DNA from: Lachnospiraceae bacterium
Lineage (GTDB): Bacteria > Bacillota > Clostridia > Lachnospirales > Lachnospiraceae
Assembly (NCBI GenBank): GCA_024698075.1
Contig: JAILRP010000056.1
Coordinates: forward strand, 1-64,000
DNA length: 64,000 bases
Direction of reading: 5' to 3'
Below the pieces are notes generated by a model, which saw only the letters and a list, made by a program, of their open reading frames with translations, did no database searches and was not told the origin of the DNA. The translations under genes were made by a program, and so were the position numbers. Of this stretch, positions 1 to 9,159 are shown piece by piece. Each line of letters opens with the position of its first letter. Position 1 is the first letter of the stretch.

Positions 1-737
1 ACGGATGTTATGAGTATGACTGCCGCCATTGCAACAGAACCCCACTGGACGGGTGTAAACTTTTTCAGCCTGTCGGCAAAGCTTTCCTCGTCCGCGTCCG
101 CGGCAGCGGTCACATCATCATTAACCTCAGCCTTCGGGACATCATCATATCTCCATTTCGCTGATTCTTTTCTGAATTCGGAAGGACCGTCCTTTTTGGT
201 CGGGAGAATGCCGAGCTTCCTGTATTTTTCCAGACCTTTTGCATGTCTGAAGGACTCGCTCGCAGGTGCAGGGCCGGCATGTTTTTTCTTTCTGCCCAAA
301 TGGGCCGTCCTGCGTCCGGATGCGGCTGCGGCAGTGCCTTTAGAAGGGGCTTTGCTCTCAGCCGAAGATCTGCGTTTTGCCGGATGAGCGGCTTTGTCCG
401 AAGAAGCACCCCCGGCTTTAAGCTCGTCGGATCTGATTATGACTTTCTCTTCGGGTTTTTTCTTTTTCTTTTTTACTTTAGGCCTGTCATATGCGTAGAA
501 AGCATCCACCGCATCCCTTACGCCTTCAAGATCTGATGTGTCGACTTTGAGATATTCCTCCGAAACGATCTGGGAGATCGTCTCATTTACTATGTCCGAC
601 GATCCGGGTTCATTTCTGTCAGCAGGGCTCTTATAGCCCGTGTCCCGGTCGTCCGAGTTCATCTTCTCGGAAAATTCCACCCAGTCGATGCTTGTGTTCT
701 TTTCGGCTCCCCTGCCGTCATACCTGTTTTTTTTCAT
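1..737 (-). CDS. N-terminal part of a membrane protein with long disordered cytoplasmic region (cut by left edge)
   Basis: The frame reads open from an ATG at 737 to the window edge (about 245 codons, no stop), so the gene continues to the left. AAGGGG lies about 6 bases before the ATG. The visible part is highly charged and looks disordered: an acidic start, a lysine run (KKKKKK around residue 92), then Ala/Ser/Lys/Arg-rich sequence with few hydrophobic residues. At the very edge a hydrophobic stretch begins (PVQWGSVAMAAVILITS), probably the first transmembrane helix. A long cytoplasmic tail followed by one helix is common in LytR-CpsA-Psr cell-wall ligases, which would suit a polysaccharide locus, but no catalytic domain is visible. 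It lies 57 bases after rmlA on the same strand, so co-transcription is likely. The gene is real; the family is a guess. Confidence 0.7.
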   Translation of the reverse strand, partial: MKKNRYDGRGAEKNTSIDWVEFSEKMNSDDRDTGYKSPADRNEPGSSDIVNETISQIVSEEYLKVDTSDLEGVRDAVDAFYAYDRPKVKKKKKKPEEKVIIRSDELKAGGASSDKAAHPAKRRSSAESKAPSKGTAAAASGRRTAHLGRKKKHAGPAPASESFRHAKGLEKYRKLGILPTKKDGPSEFRKESAKWRYDDVPKAEVNDDVTAAADADEESFADRLKKFTPVQWGSVAMAAVILITS

Positions 738-755
738 TCCGTACCCCTTATCACT

Positions 756-788
756 AAAAACCCTGACTGCCGGATCCCCCCTCCGGCA
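756..788 (-). terminator. Weak hairpin after rmlA, possible partial terminator
   Basis: Downstream of rmlA, reading the minus strand, a 7-bp perfect stem (TGCCGGA/TCCGGCA, 768-788) is followed by seven bases and then five Ts. The gap between stem and T-run is longer than in a good intrinsic terminator, so read-through into the next gene is likely. Confidence 0.3.
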
Positions 789-794
789 TCATGT

Positions 795-1664
795 CTACAG
801 ACCGTTCGCCACATCCACCAGATACTTTCCGTAATCTGTTTTAAGGAGCGGCTCCGCCAGCTTTTTGAGCTGGCTGCTGTCAATGAATCCTCTTCTGAAT
901 GCGATCTCCTCTATGCATGATATATACATTCCCTGGCGCTTCTGTACGGTCCTTATGAAATCCGCCGCGTCAAGCAGCATGTCATGGTTTCCGGTATCAA
1001 GCCAGGCAAATCCTCGCCCGAGCGTCTCGACATAAAGATCTCCGCGCTCAAGGTAGGCATTGTTGACCGATGTGATCTCAATCTCGCCTCTTGCGGAAGG
1101 CTTGACGGCCTTTGCGATAGCGACGACATCATTATCGTAAAAATACAGTCCGGGGACCGCATAATTGGACTTCGGCACCTCAGGCTTCTCCTCTATGGAT
1201 ATGGCCTTCCCGTTCTCATCAAACTCGACGACCCCGTATTCTTTGGGGTCCCTGACGTAATAGCCGAATATCGTGGCACCGCTTTCCCTTGCCGCCGCAC
1301 GGCGCAGCACGCTCGAAAAACTCTGTCCGTAGAAAATATTGTCACCGAGTATCAGGGCAACCCTGTCATCCCCGATGAACTCCTCTCCGATGATGAACGC
1401 ATCGGCCAGTCCTCTCGGGCTTTCCTGAACGGCATATGACATATTGAGGCCAAGCTGGCTGCCGTCCCCGAAGAGCTCCCTGTAAGTCGGAAGATCGCGT
1501 GGCGTTGATATTATGAGTATGTCCCTTATGTCTGCCAGCATGAGTATCGACAGCGGATAATATATCATCGGCTTGTCATATACGGGCATCATCTGCTTGG
1601 ACATGGCCTTCGTCAGAGGATAAAGCCTTGTTCCGGATCCTCCTGCAAGGATTATTCCTTTCAT
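795..1664 (-). CDS. rmlA: Glucose-1-phosphate thymidylyltransferase
   Basis: Makes dTDP-glucose from glucose-1-phosphate and dTTP, the first step of dTDP-L-rhamnose synthesis in the cytoplasm. At 289 residues it has the usual length. The nucleotide-binding signature [11 protein letters not shown] is at residues 8-18, and the sequence matches the short RmlA family throughout ([18 protein letters not shown] early, [12 protein letters not shown] late). Its ATG overlaps the stop of rmlB (ATGA), so the two are translationally coupled in the order rmlB-rmlA. Rhamnose is presumably used by the glycosyltransferases encoded upstream. No anomalies seen. Confidence 0.97.
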   Translation of the reverse strand: MKGIILAGGSGTRLYPLTKAMSKQMMPVYDKPMIYYPLSILMLADIRDILIISTPRDLPTYRELFGDGSQLGLNMSYAVQESPRGLADAFIIGEEFIGDDRVALILGDNIFYGQSFSSVLRRAAARESGATIFGYYVRDPKEYGVVEFDENGKAISIEEKPEVPKSNYAVPGLYFYDNDVVAIAKAVKPSARGEIEITSVNNAYLERGDLYVETLGRGFAWLDTGNHDMLLDAADFIRTVQKRQGMYISCIEEIAFRRGFIDSSQLKKLAEPLLKTDYGKYLVDVANGL

Positions 1665-2734
1665 CTGTACATTTCCTCGTAATATTTCTGATAGTCACCG
1701 CTGGTAACATGCTCCATCCATTCGGTATTGTCAAAATACCAACGTATCGTCTTCTTAATGCCTTCGGCAAACATCGTCTCGGGCTCCCACCCGATCTCGG
1801 CCCTGATCTTGTCGGGCGCTATCGCATACCTTCTGTCATGCCCCTTCCGGTCCTCGACATAGGTGATGAGATCATAGTTTATATGCTGCTGCCTCGGATC
1901 GTCGGCAGGGAGCATTTCCTTTATCGTATCTATTATGAGCTTTACGATCTCTATGTTCTGCTTCTCGTTATGTCCGCCCACATTGTATTTTTCACCGATG
2001 CGTCCCTTTTCGATGACCATGTCTATGGCCTTGGCGTGATCCATGACATACAGCCAGTCACGGACATTTTTGCCGTCACCGTAGACCGGGAGCTTCTTTC
2101 CGGACAGAACGTTGTTTATGATGAGAGGTATCAGCTTCTCCGGGAACTGATAAGGTCCGTAGTTGTTGCTGCAGTTCGTGATGAGGGCAGGGAAATGATA
2201 TGTGTCCACATACGCCTTCACCATGAAGTCCGACGAGGCTTTGCTCGCCGAATACGGGCTGTGCGGATCGTACGGCGTGGTCTCGTAAAAATATGTGCCC
2301 TCCTCGGTCAGGGAACCGTATACTTCATCCGTCGAAACGTGAAGGAACCTCTTCCCTTCCTTAAAGCCGTCGGAAACGGCCCATGCGGCTTTTGCACAGT
2401 TCAGCATGTTCAGGGTGCCGAGCACGTTTGTCCTCGCGAACACCTCGGGATCGCGTATGCTCCTGTCAACATGCGACTCCGCCGCAAAATGGACGACATA
2501 GTCAACATCATTTTCGGAAAACACTTTTCCGATGGCATCGGCATCGCATATATCTGCCTTTACGAACATATACCTCGGATCATCCTTAAAGTCTGCGAGG
2601 TTTTCGAGGTTTCCGGCATACGTCAGGGAATCGACGTTGATCACCTTGGCATCATCCCCATGTTTTTCAAATATATACCGGATAAAGTTGGATCCTATAA
2701 AACCGGCTCCTCCGGTCACAAGATACGTTTTCAT
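1661..2734 (-). CDS. rmlB: dTDP-glucose 4,6-dehydratase
   Basis: Converts dTDP-glucose to dTDP-4-keto-6-deoxyglucose, the second step towards dTDP-rhamnose. It is an extended SDR protein with the Rossmann motif [10 protein letters not shown] at residues 7-16, an AAESHVDRS segment and the catalytic YxxxK in YSASK. The frame is open further upstream, but the ATG at 2734 (MKTYLVTGG) begins the conserved fold and has AAGG just before it, giving 357 residues, normal for the family. It is the first gene of an rmlB-rmlA unit behind the promoter at 2804-2832. Confidence 0.97.
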   Translation of the reverse strand: MKTYLVTGGAGFIGSNFIRYIFEKHGDDAKVINVDSLTYAGNLENLADFKDDPRYMFVKADICDADAIGKVFSENDVDYVVHFAAESHVDRSIRDPEVFARTNVLGTLNMLNCAKAAWAVSDGFKEGKRFLHVSTDEVYGSLTEEGTYFYETTPYDPHSPYSASKASSDFMVKAYVDTYHFPALITNCSNNYGPYQFPEKLIPLIINNVLSGKKLPVYGDGKNVRDWLYVMDHAKAIDMVIEKGRIGEKYNVGGHNEKQNIEIVKLIIDTIKEMLPADDPRQQHINYDLITYVEDRKGHDRRYAIAPDKIRAEIGWEPETMFAEGIKKTIRWYFDNTEWMEHVTSGDYQKYYEEMYR

Positions 2735-2803
2735 CTGCCTTAGTCCTTCCGGGTTATTCGGGTGCGGATGCTGCAAAACCATAGGTCCGCACAATCATCA
2801 AAA

Positions 2804-2832
2804 ATCATACCATAAACGCCCCCGAAAAACAA
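2804..2832 (-). promoter_or_regulatory. Sigma-A-type promoter for rmlBA
   Basis: On the minus strand TTGTTT and TATGAT are separated by exactly 17 bases; the -10 matches the consensus at 5 of 6 positions. It would start transcription about 60 bases before the rmlB ATG. The -35 box lies within an inverted repeat (CCCCGAAA/TTTCGGGG, 2822-2841). Confidence 0.5.
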
Positions 2833-2902
2833 CCTTTCGGGGACTTTTTTGTTTACATAACTTTTGCTTCGGTCACATATTTTGCGCTCTGTAATTTTAG
2901 TG

Positions 2903-2931
2903 TTGTAATCGCCGCAGATTTAACGCATAAT
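2903..2931 (+). promoter_or_regulatory. Sigma-A-type promoter for the GG-leader gene
   Basis: TTGTAA and CATAAT with a 17-base spacer on the plus strand, in an AT-rich stretch about 90 bases before the small gene at 3020. It is divergent from the rmlBA promoter. The boxes are good but not perfect. Confidence 0.5.
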
Positions 2932-3019
2932 ATATTTTGTCGGAAGCATGAAAAGCCATGTGACATCTGCATTGGACCATAACCTTCGTCCGGTGTTCAC
3001 GATTAAGGAGGATCACTGA

Positions 3020-3307
3020 ATGGATAACGAAAAAATACTTCAGAACGACGATCTTGAAAAAGTCAGCGGCGGTATGTCTGACGAAGAGAGAAAGAAAAAG
3101 GAAGAAGCCGAAAGAAAGCTTCACGGACATATTTCAAAAGACATGTTCGGAAATGTAACCTTCCAGGATAAGACAGGTGCCGTAGGTTCATTCTCAGCCG
3201 CCGACTGGGCAACCCTCAGAAAGAACTGGGATTACACCGGCAACCCCGAATACTTCATGGAGACGATCAATGTCGGAGAGCTCCAGGGAGTTCTGAACAG
3301 ATCATAA
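3020..3307 (+). CDS. Small protein with double-glycine (bacteriocin-type) leader
   Basis: A 95-residue product. Its N-terminus, DLEKVSGG at residues 11-18, matches the double-glycine leader read by peptidase-containing ABC exporters (class II bacteriocins and related peptides), with cleavage expected after Gly18. The mature part of about 77 residues is unusual for a bacteriocin: no cysteine, a strongly charged helical start (DEERKKKEEAERK) and no hydrophobic stretch. The ribosome site AAGGAGG, 8 bases before the ATG, is excellent. It has its own promoter and terminator and is the only plus-strand gene in the first 39 kb. No peptidase, exporter or immunity gene is visible here. It may be a secreted or signalling peptide; the function is unknown. 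Confidence 0.8.
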   Translation: MDNEKILQNDDLEKVSGGMSDEERKKKEEAERKLHGHISKDMFGNVTFQDKTGAVGSFSAADWATLRKNWDYTGNPEYFMETINVGELQGVLNRS

Positions 3308-4024
3308 TCTTTTAAGTTCACGTAAACTGGCGGTATCATCCGCCAGTTTTTTTTCGCCGTCATACACGGGATGTACCATCACTTCTATCTCATAATCCCG
3401 GGCCGTATCCCTTCCGGCAAAGTAAGACTCATGGTCGGATGCCGAGCCGAACAGATCGGGACGGGTTCTGCAGAATCTTCTTATCGAGCGGTTGAGAACA
3501 GACTTGTAAATGTGCATTAGAGGATTGCCGCCCCGGTACATGTTGCGCCCGAGCCTTACCGATGTTACGGGGTAATCCTTCAGCACCTTTTTCAGTATGA
3601 GCCATATTGAGGGATCGGTGTGTACATGATGATGTGAATCAATATGCCAGAGCGTTCCGCCAAGTTCACGGTATGCATCAAGCTGCGCCCTCAGTTCTCC
3701 TTCCACTGCCTCGCATGTCCGGCGCGGAAGAAAAAAACGTGTCTTTATATTTCTTGCAAATTCGGCAGTGAACTCACCGCCGCGGCACATCACCGGGTCG
3801 CATGCGATCTTTTCGGTAAGCGGCCTTCCCGAAGTAAGGTTTATGTGAAGCCCGACCTTATCTGAGAATCCTTCGGATGCGGCAAGCTGCATGGCAGATG
3901 CTGCCGAGGGCATGTTTGCCATCAGCGTGGTCCTGTCTATAAGACCTTTCGCAAACGCCTCGGCTATCGCAGAGTTCACATTTTCATTAAGCCCGAAATC
4001 ATCGGCATTAATTATAAGCGCCAA
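3302..4024 (-). CDS. ChbG/YdjC-family carbohydrate deacetylase
   Basis: A probable metal-dependent deacetylase removing acetyl from an N-acetylated sugar. YdjC-family marks are clear: NADDFG at residues 6-11, a metal-type His in GLHINLT (His60), HIDSHHHVH at 127-135 and MVHP near 216. Its 240 residues suit the family. The start is TTG at 4024, overlapping the dehydrogenase gene by 13 bases; no ATG is available nearby. The last bases overlap the stop of the convergent GG-leader gene by 6 and contain that gene's terminator. In this setting it may deacetylate a lipid-linked or nucleotide-linked HexNAc of the polymer; the substrate is inferred only. Confidence 0.85.
   Translation of the reverse strand: MALIINADDFGLNENVNSAIAEAFAKGLIDRTTLMANMPSAASAMQLAASEGFSDKVGLHINLTSGRPLTEKIACDPVMCRGGEFTAEFARNIKTRFFLPRRTCEAVEGELRAQLDAYRELGGTLWHIDSHHHVHTDPSIWLILKKVLKDYPVTSVRLGRNMYRGGNPLMHIYKSVLNRSIRRFCRTRPDLFGSASDHESYFAGRDTARDYEIEVMVHPVYDGEKKLADDTASLRELKRL
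3324..3354 (+). terminator. Intrinsic terminator of the GG-leader gene
   Basis: A perfect 10-bp stem (AAACTGGCGG/CCGCCAGTTT) with a 6-base loop runs into eight Ts on the plus strand, 17 bases after the small gene. It lies inside the last codons of the convergent deacetylase gene, which must encode it. Confidence 0.85.
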
Positions 4025-5331
4025 TATCTGTACCCCGCTTTGGTAACGGTCTCATTGTCAAGTATGCCCTTTATGTCTATGATGACTTTCTCACCGGCGG
4101 GACTTTCCTTAAAGAACGAATCCCACTGCTCCAAAGTTCTCTGCCTGTATTCCTCATGGGCGACCGCAAGGACTATGCAGTCGGCGTCATGCGCATCCTC
4201 CTCAGAGGAAAGCTCATATCCGTACGAACGCTTAACCTCCTCCGGATCCGCCCAGGCATCGGCAAGGACCGGTTTCATCTCATACTGCTCAAGGTGGGTG
4301 AGTATTTCCATTATCTTCGAATTGCGCACATCCGGACAGTTCTCCTTGAAAGTCGCACCGAAGAACACGATCTTCGCATCCCTTACCCGTTTGCCCGCAA
4401 GAACGAGCTGCTTGACGATCTGCTCGCCGACGTATGCGGGCATGTCATCGTTTATCTGGCGTCCCGCGGATATTATCCTCGAATGGTATCCGAGCCGCTC
4501 AGCCTCATAGACAAAGTAGTACGGGTCAACTCCTATGCAGTGGCCTCCGACGAGTCCCGGCCTGAACCCGAGCGCATTCCACTTTGTGTTCATCGCATCT
4601 ATCACCTCATTGGTATCGATGCCCATCTTGTCAAAAGCCATCGCAAGCTCGTTTATGAATGCGATGTTTATGTCCCTCTGGGAATTCTCGACAACCTTTG
4701 CGGCCTCTGCGACCTTAATGGAACTTGCCCTGTGAACGCCCGCTTCGATGACGAGCTCATACACCTTCGCAACCTCCTCAAGTGTTTCGGCATCCATTCC
4801 CGATACTATCTTTTTGATGTTCTCAAGGCGGTGTACCTTATCACCCGGGTTAATGCGCTCCGGTGAATAGCCGACCTTAAAATCGGTCCCGCACTTAAGT
4901 CCCGACTCCCTCTCGAGTATCGGAACGCATATGTCTTCCGTGACACCCGGATACACCGTCGATTCATATACGACTATCGATCCCTTTGTCAGGTTCTTTC
5001 CCAGTATCTCGCTCGCGGATTCAACCGGATAAAGGTCCGGTGTCTTGTCCTGGTTTATGGGCGTCGGCACCGCAACTATATGGAACTTCGCTCTCTTTAA
5101 GTCCGAGGGATCGGAAGTGAACTCTACAGTCGTTTTGGCGATCGCCTCATCGCCGACCTCCTTTGTAGCATCCTTCCCGGATCTGTATGCCTCGATCTTA
5201 TCTTTGTTAAGGTCGAATCCGACTACCTTTGCTTTCTTTGCAAAAGCAACGGCTATCGGCATCCCGACATATCCGAGTCCGACAAGCGCTATCTTTTCCC
5301 TGCCACACTTTATATCCTCATAAAGGCTCAT
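4012..5331 (-). CDS. Nucleotide-sugar 6-dehydrogenase (WbpA/TviB type)
   Basis: Oxidises C6 of a UDP-HexNAc (UDP-GlcNAc or UDP-GalNAc) to the uronic acid using two NAD. The 439-residue protein has the NAD motif GLGYVGMP (18-25), ESTVYPGVTED (about 123-133) and the catalytic cysteine in GGHCIGVDPYYF (Cys265). The sequence is closer to the TviB/WbpA/WbpO branch than to UDP-glucose dehydrogenases; which HexNAc it uses cannot be told. GGAGG lies about 8 bases before the ATG, and the start overlaps the flippase stop by 4 bases. It implies a HexNAc-uronic acid in the polymer. Confidence 0.92.
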   Translation of the reverse strand: MSLYEDIKCGREKIALVGLGYVGMPIAVAFAKKAKVVGFDLNKDKIEAYRSGKDATKEVGDEAIAKTTVEFTSDPSDLKRAKFHIVAVPTPINQDKTPDLYPVESASEILGKNLTKGSIVVYESTVYPGVTEDICVPILERESGLKCGTDFKVGYSPERINPGDKVHRLENIKKIVSGMDAETLEEVAKVYELVIEAGVHRASSIKVAEAAKVVENSQRDINIAFINELAMAFDKMGIDTNEVIDAMNTKWNALGFRPGLVGGHCIGVDPYYFVYEAERLGYHSRIISAGRQINDDMPAYVGEQIVKQLVLAGKRVRDAKIVFFGATFKENCPDVRNSKIMEILTHLEQYEMKPVLADAWADPEEVKRSYGYELSSEEDAHDADCIVLAVAHEEYRQRTLEQWDSFFKESPAGEKVIIDIKGILDNETVTKAGYRYWRL

Positions 5332-6803
5332 TGTCCGTCCCTCCGTTTATCCTTCCGGAAATCTTTTATAAGCGAAACGCCGTATCCCCACAGGGCGGCC
5401 GCGACTTTTCTGTTAAGGATCACCAGCACGGTGATAAGTATAACACCGGCGGCGATATTTATCCATTCCGTATGCCCGATGGTGGCATACAGTGCGTACA
5501 GGATGTATGCGGCCAGGGATATGATGAAATTTCTGTAACCGTATTTTACCGGATAGCACTTTCCCGCAAAATTTGTTCCGATCGCGAAATAGACGATATA
5601 TGTGACTGCCGTTGCAAAGGCAGCCCCTACACCTTTAAAACGCGGGACGAGCAGAAGGTTCCCGGCAAGATTGACCACGATCGCGCAGGCACTGGCATAG
5701 TTGAAATAAACGGTCTTTTTCATGAACTTGATGCCCTGCCCCGTCATCTCGAACAGTATCGACAGCACCGGCATGAGCGACAGGAATGGTATGATATGTG
5801 ATGCCGCCCTGTAGTCTTCGCCGAGTATCAGCACGATCACGCTGCGGAAGGCCGTAATGCCGAATGCCGCGAGCATGCACAGGAACTGCACTTTCTGGAA
5901 CATATCCGCAAAAAACGCACGTGCAGCCTCCCCATCCTCCTGCTCAAACTTCTTCATCGCTATCGGTGACCAGAATGCCACGTACGTGATCTTGAACGTC
6001 AGCAGGATCGTCATGATCTGCATTGCCGAAGAGTATACACCCGTCTCGGAAAAATCATTCAGGAAACGTATAGACCACTTGTCCATGGATGTGAGCAGCC
6101 ATTCCATGAGAAGCATCGGGATGAAGGGAATGCCGTATGTGAGAAGCTCTTTTGACGTAAGGTCGTGTATGCCTTTTGAATACCCCCGTCCCCCCGCGAT
6201 AAAGAAGGCGAGCAGAAATACCGTCACGATTATGAGCGGCAGTGTCTGCGAATAAAGCCCGACACGAAAATCCGGTCCTATTAGCCTGACAAAAATGACA
6301 ATGAACAGGATGTTCAGGACCTTTGAGACTATGTTAAGGTTGGAATACAGCTTTCCCCTCTGCTGCATCCTTATGTTCAGAAACAGAAAACGCTCGAATA
6401 CGGATGCGAGCGTATATCCGATGACCAAGAGTGTTATGTCTGTCCCGGTCCGCTCAAACAGAAGGATGTTGAAACGATCCGCGGCAAAAAAATATACCGC
6501 AGTCAATATGGCTATGATGACGAGCGGAGGCCGCAGGCACTGCCAGAAAAGCGCCCTCGGGTCAACATTTTCGCGGTAATAGTACCTGATGTATGACTGG
6601 TCAAGTCCGAGTATCGCAAATATGTAAATGATGGAAACCGCAGACAGGAAAAGCGATGACCTTCCGTACTCATCCGTAGGCAGAAGCCTTGTCATCAGCG
6701 GAAGCGTTACAAAGCCTAAGAGCAGAACGACAAAGTTCCCGTAGAAGAACTCGAGGAAGCTGGCCAGTGTAGTTTTGTTTTCCGTGTTTTTCCGACCCAT
6801 CAT
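5328..6803 (-). CDS. Wzx-type polysaccharide flippase (first of three)
   Basis: A polytopic membrane protein of 491 residues in the MATE-like oligosaccharide exporter family, with about 12-14 predicted helices. It begins in the typical way (FLEFFYGNFVVLLLGFVTLPLMTRLL) followed by an EYG element. It should move undecaprenyl-linked repeat units across the membrane. Two ATGs stand in tandem; the second (6800) is better spaced from GGGGAG. Stop and start overlaps with both neighbours suggest coupled translation in a run with the GT4 genes upstream. It differs clearly from the flippases at 14412 and 26992. Confidence 0.92.
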   Translation of the reverse strand: MMGRKNTENKTTLASFLEFFYGNFVVLLLGFVTLPLMTRLLPTDEYGRSSLFLSAVSIIYIFAILGLDQSYIRYYYRENVDPRALFWQCLRPPLVIIAILTAVYFFAADRFNILLFERTGTDITLLVIGYTLASVFERFLFLNIRMQQRGKLYSNLNIVSKVLNILFIVIFVRLIGPDFRVGLYSQTLPLIIVTVFLLAFFIAGGRGYSKGIHDLTSKELLTYGIPFIPMLLMEWLLTSMDKWSIRFLNDFSETGVYSSAMQIMTILLTFKITYVAFWSPIAMKKFEQEDGEAARAFFADMFQKVQFLCMLAAFGITAFRSVIVLILGEDYRAASHIIPFLSLMPVLSILFEMTGQGIKFMKKTVYFNYASACAIVVNLAGNLLLVPRFKGVGAAFATAVTYIVYFAIGTNFAGKCYPVKYGYRNFIISLAAYILYALYATIGHTEWINIAAGVILITVLVILNRKVAAALWGYGVSLIKDFRKDKRRDGQ

Positions 6804-7972
6804 CTTCTCCCCGAAAGCAGCTCCCTGTAGACTTTTGCGTGGCTTTCAATGTTTTTGTCCGCGGTATAATTGTCCCTGTACCTTCTGTAGAACATTTCCC
6901 TTTCGGCTGACAAAAGTTCAGGATCGTCCGCAAGCTGCCTGATGCGCTCCGTCACTTTTCCGAGTCCGTTCATGTCGTAAAGGTCCTCAGGGTTTCCGAT
7001 GACCTCCGGCAGCCCTCCGACGGCAGTCGACAGGATCGCGCACTTTCGGCTCATCGCCTCAACAGCGGCTTTCCCGAATGATTCAAAGCAGCTGGTCATT
7101 ATGAATATATCAACAAGATAGTAGAAACGGGACATGCCCTTCTGGTCAAGGTCCTGCATGTATATGAGGTTTTCGCTGCCTATAAGCGATGCGATCCTGT
7201 CCCTGACACTTTCCGATATCGCCTCATCCCTTTCCTCATAAAGGGACATGACGACCGCGGCCTTAAGGCGCACACCGCTCTTTTTTGCAGCCTCAACAAC
7301 GTCCGGCACGTGCGGCCAGTCTTTTTCCTCCGAGATCCTTCCGGCAAATCCGATCACGATCTCGTCATCTTCTATCCCGTATTCAGCTCTTGCGGCAGCT
7401 CGTCCCTCGTGATCGAATTCGGAAAATGCACCGCTGATCGTATTCGGTATCACGGTTATGGGAGCATCGATCTTTCGCGCCCAAAGCCCGCCGTTATAAC
7501 CCGTGGTAACGATAAACCTCTCTGCCCGTTTTGCCGCAGCCTTTATGCAGGCAAGGGAATGCTTTCTGTAACCGGTGCAAAGTCCCCTGTCGGTATACAC
7601 GAAAGGGATATCCGAAAAGAATCCGGGAACGCGCAGGAATCCGAACGTTATCAGCGATTCCGACATGGAAACGTGTATTATATCCGGCTTTACATGTTTA
7701 ATTATCCTGTAAAAGCTCCCTATCCTAGAGAAGAAGTTGGCAAGCCTTCTGGCCTTTGAAAGCTCACGGTTCTCATCCGAATGATACGTCACGATCTCAA
7801 ACGGATAATCCCCGGGGGAAGATGCCAGAAGATCCGGACATGCGACCACGGGTGCAAATTCGCCCGAAGCGGCAAGCCCCGTGCACAGAGTCTTTGTTGA
7901 CTCCTGCGCTCCTCCCGGAAGATCTATGGGATATTCCATGAGATATAAGATTTTCGCTGCGGTTTCTTTCAT
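6800..7972 (-). CDS. GT4-family glycosyltransferase
   Basis: A 390-residue GT-B enzyme. The N-terminal half has the acceptor-side pattern (YPIDLPGGAQESTKTLC), the C-terminal half the nucleotide-sugar motifs (GFAGRISEEKDW, then SCFESFGKAAVEAMSRKCAI with the E-x7-E pattern). It is predicted to be cytoplasmic or membrane-associated and to extend a lipid-linked oligosaccharide. The start overlaps the previous gene's stop (TGATG). Sugar and linkage cannot be told. Confidence 0.9.
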   Translation of the reverse strand: MKETAAKILYLMEYPIDLPGGAQESTKTLCTGLAASGEFAPVVACPDLLASSPGDYPFEIVTYHSDENRELSKARRLANFFSRIGSFYRIIKHVKPDIIHVSMSESLITFGFLRVPGFFSDIPFVYTDRGLCTGYRKHSLACIKAAAKRAERFIVTTGYNGGLWARKIDAPITVIPNTISGAFSEFDHEGRAAARAEYGIEDDEIVIGFAGRISEEKDWPHVPDVVEAAKKSGVRLKAAVVMSLYEERDEAISESVRDRIASLIGSENLIYMQDLDQKGMSRFYYLVDIFIMTSCFESFGKAAVEAMSRKCAILSTAVGGLPEVIGNPEDLYDMNGLGKVTERIRQLADDPELLSAEREMFYRRYRDNYTADKNIESHAKVYRELLSGRR

Positions 7973-9159
7973 CAGTCTTTATCGTAAAACCAATTGTTCT
8001 TTACCGTCTCAGCCAAAGAGCACGGGCCGTCTTCGTACGGAGTGCCCTCTCCGGCTTCAAGGGCGTTATATAATCCGATGACCCTGTCTGCGGCCGTTTC
8101 CGGATTCCACATGCTTCTCATCTGTTCATATGCGCCCCTTCCGAGCCTCTGCCTGAGTTCTTCACTCCTTATGAGCCTCTCCAGCTTGTCGGCAAGGCTC
8201 CTTACGCTGCCGGACCGAAATACGAGGCCCGTGATATCATGGCGCACGAGCCACGGCGTGGCGCCGCATGCATGACTTGCGACGACCGCACATCCGGCAT
8301 TTTCGGCCTCATATATGACCGAACCCCAGCCTTCAAGGAAATTGCTGGTCATGACATATATCTCGGCATCCGCCATGCGCTCCCTCGCCTCATCGGGCTT
8401 TAAAAATCCCTCAAAAGTGACTTTATCTAAAAGCCCCAGCTTTTCGCAAAGTGCGGCAAGCTTCTCCTTCTGGTCCCCGTCACCGACAAGCCTCAGCCTG
8501 AAATCATATCCCTTACGGTCAAGCTCCGCCGCGGCCTTTATCAGAAGGTCGGCACGCTTAAGCCTGATCATCCTGCCTTCCCAGAGTATCGTGACCGCGC
8601 CTGCAGAACGTGAGCTCTCAAGCTTACGTTTCATGAGCTCATCGGGATCGTATGAAATGTGCCTGGGGAAATATGCGAACTTATAGCACTTTCCGGGATA
8701 GCTTCCGAACATCTTCTTAAAATCCGCGGATGTAAACGCGCTCGCCCCGAGTATGTATATGTTCTTTTTCCTGTTCCTGACATGAAGATGGATATATTTT
8801 TTTGTAAGCCTGGGTATGAAAAACTTTATAAAGCCTTCCTTGAGCGGCCTTTCCGAATACCTGAACACGATCTTTCCGATGCTGAGCCTCGGCTCGATAT
8901 AGTATTCCGGCGCAGTGCCCATTATGACCAGGTCGGAGGCCGTGCCAAGCTGCCTTGCCCTCTCTTCGTTCTCGGGACTCTCATACGTCTTCAGCACATA
9001 TGACGGGCAGTCTTCTCCCCATCCCATTCCTGCGCGGAAGTCCTCTATAGGCATCGTCTCAACAAAAGTAAAGCCCTCCCCGAGACGGGCATAAAACGCA
9101 TCGCAAAGGGCTTTCTGATGATGATTGAAATAGTTGGAATAAAATGTAAGTGTCTTCAT
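7972..9159 (-). CDS. GT4-family glycosyltransferase
   Basis: A 395-residue retaining GT-B glycosyltransferase. Typical motifs are WEGRMIRLKRADLLIKA, LVGDGDQKEKL and MTSNFLEGWGSVIYEAENAGCAVVAS. The N-terminal region (FYSNYFNHHQKALCDAFY) is of the kind found in GT4 enzymes of capsule loci. It begins directly after the TAG of the GT2 gene, in the same frame. Donor and acceptor unknown. Confidence 0.9.
   Translation of the reverse strand: MKTLTFYSNYFNHHQKALCDAFYARLGEGFTFVETMPIEDFRAGMGWGEDCPSYVLKTYESPENEERARQLGTASDLVIMGTAPEYYIEPRLSIGKIVFRYSERPLKEGFIKFFIPRLTKKYIHLHVRNRKKNIYILGASAFTSADFKKMFGSYPGKCYKFAYFPRHISYDPDELMKRKLESSRSAGAVTILWEGRMIRLKRADLLIKAAAELDRKGYDFRLRLVGDGDQKEKLAALCEKLGLLDKVTFEGFLKPDEARERMADAEIYVMTSNFLEGWGSVIYEAENAGCAVVASHACGATPWLVRHDITGLVFRSGSVRSLADKLERLIRSEELRQRLGRGAYEQMRSMWNPETAADRVIGLYNALEAGEGTPYEDGPCSLAETVKNNWFYDKD

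Noticed and set aside
1628..2743. Long plus-strand open frame (371 codons) opposite rmlB
   Set aside because: It lies wholly over rmlB and the rmlA start on the other strand. rmlB is unmistakable, and codon use here leaves the reverse frames unusually open.
2822..2850. Plus-strand hairpin followed by six Ts (CCCCGAAA/TTTCGGGG)
   Set aside because: It looks like a terminator on the plus strand, but no plus-strand gene precedes it. It overlaps the rmlBA -35 box, so it may be chance or part of regulation.
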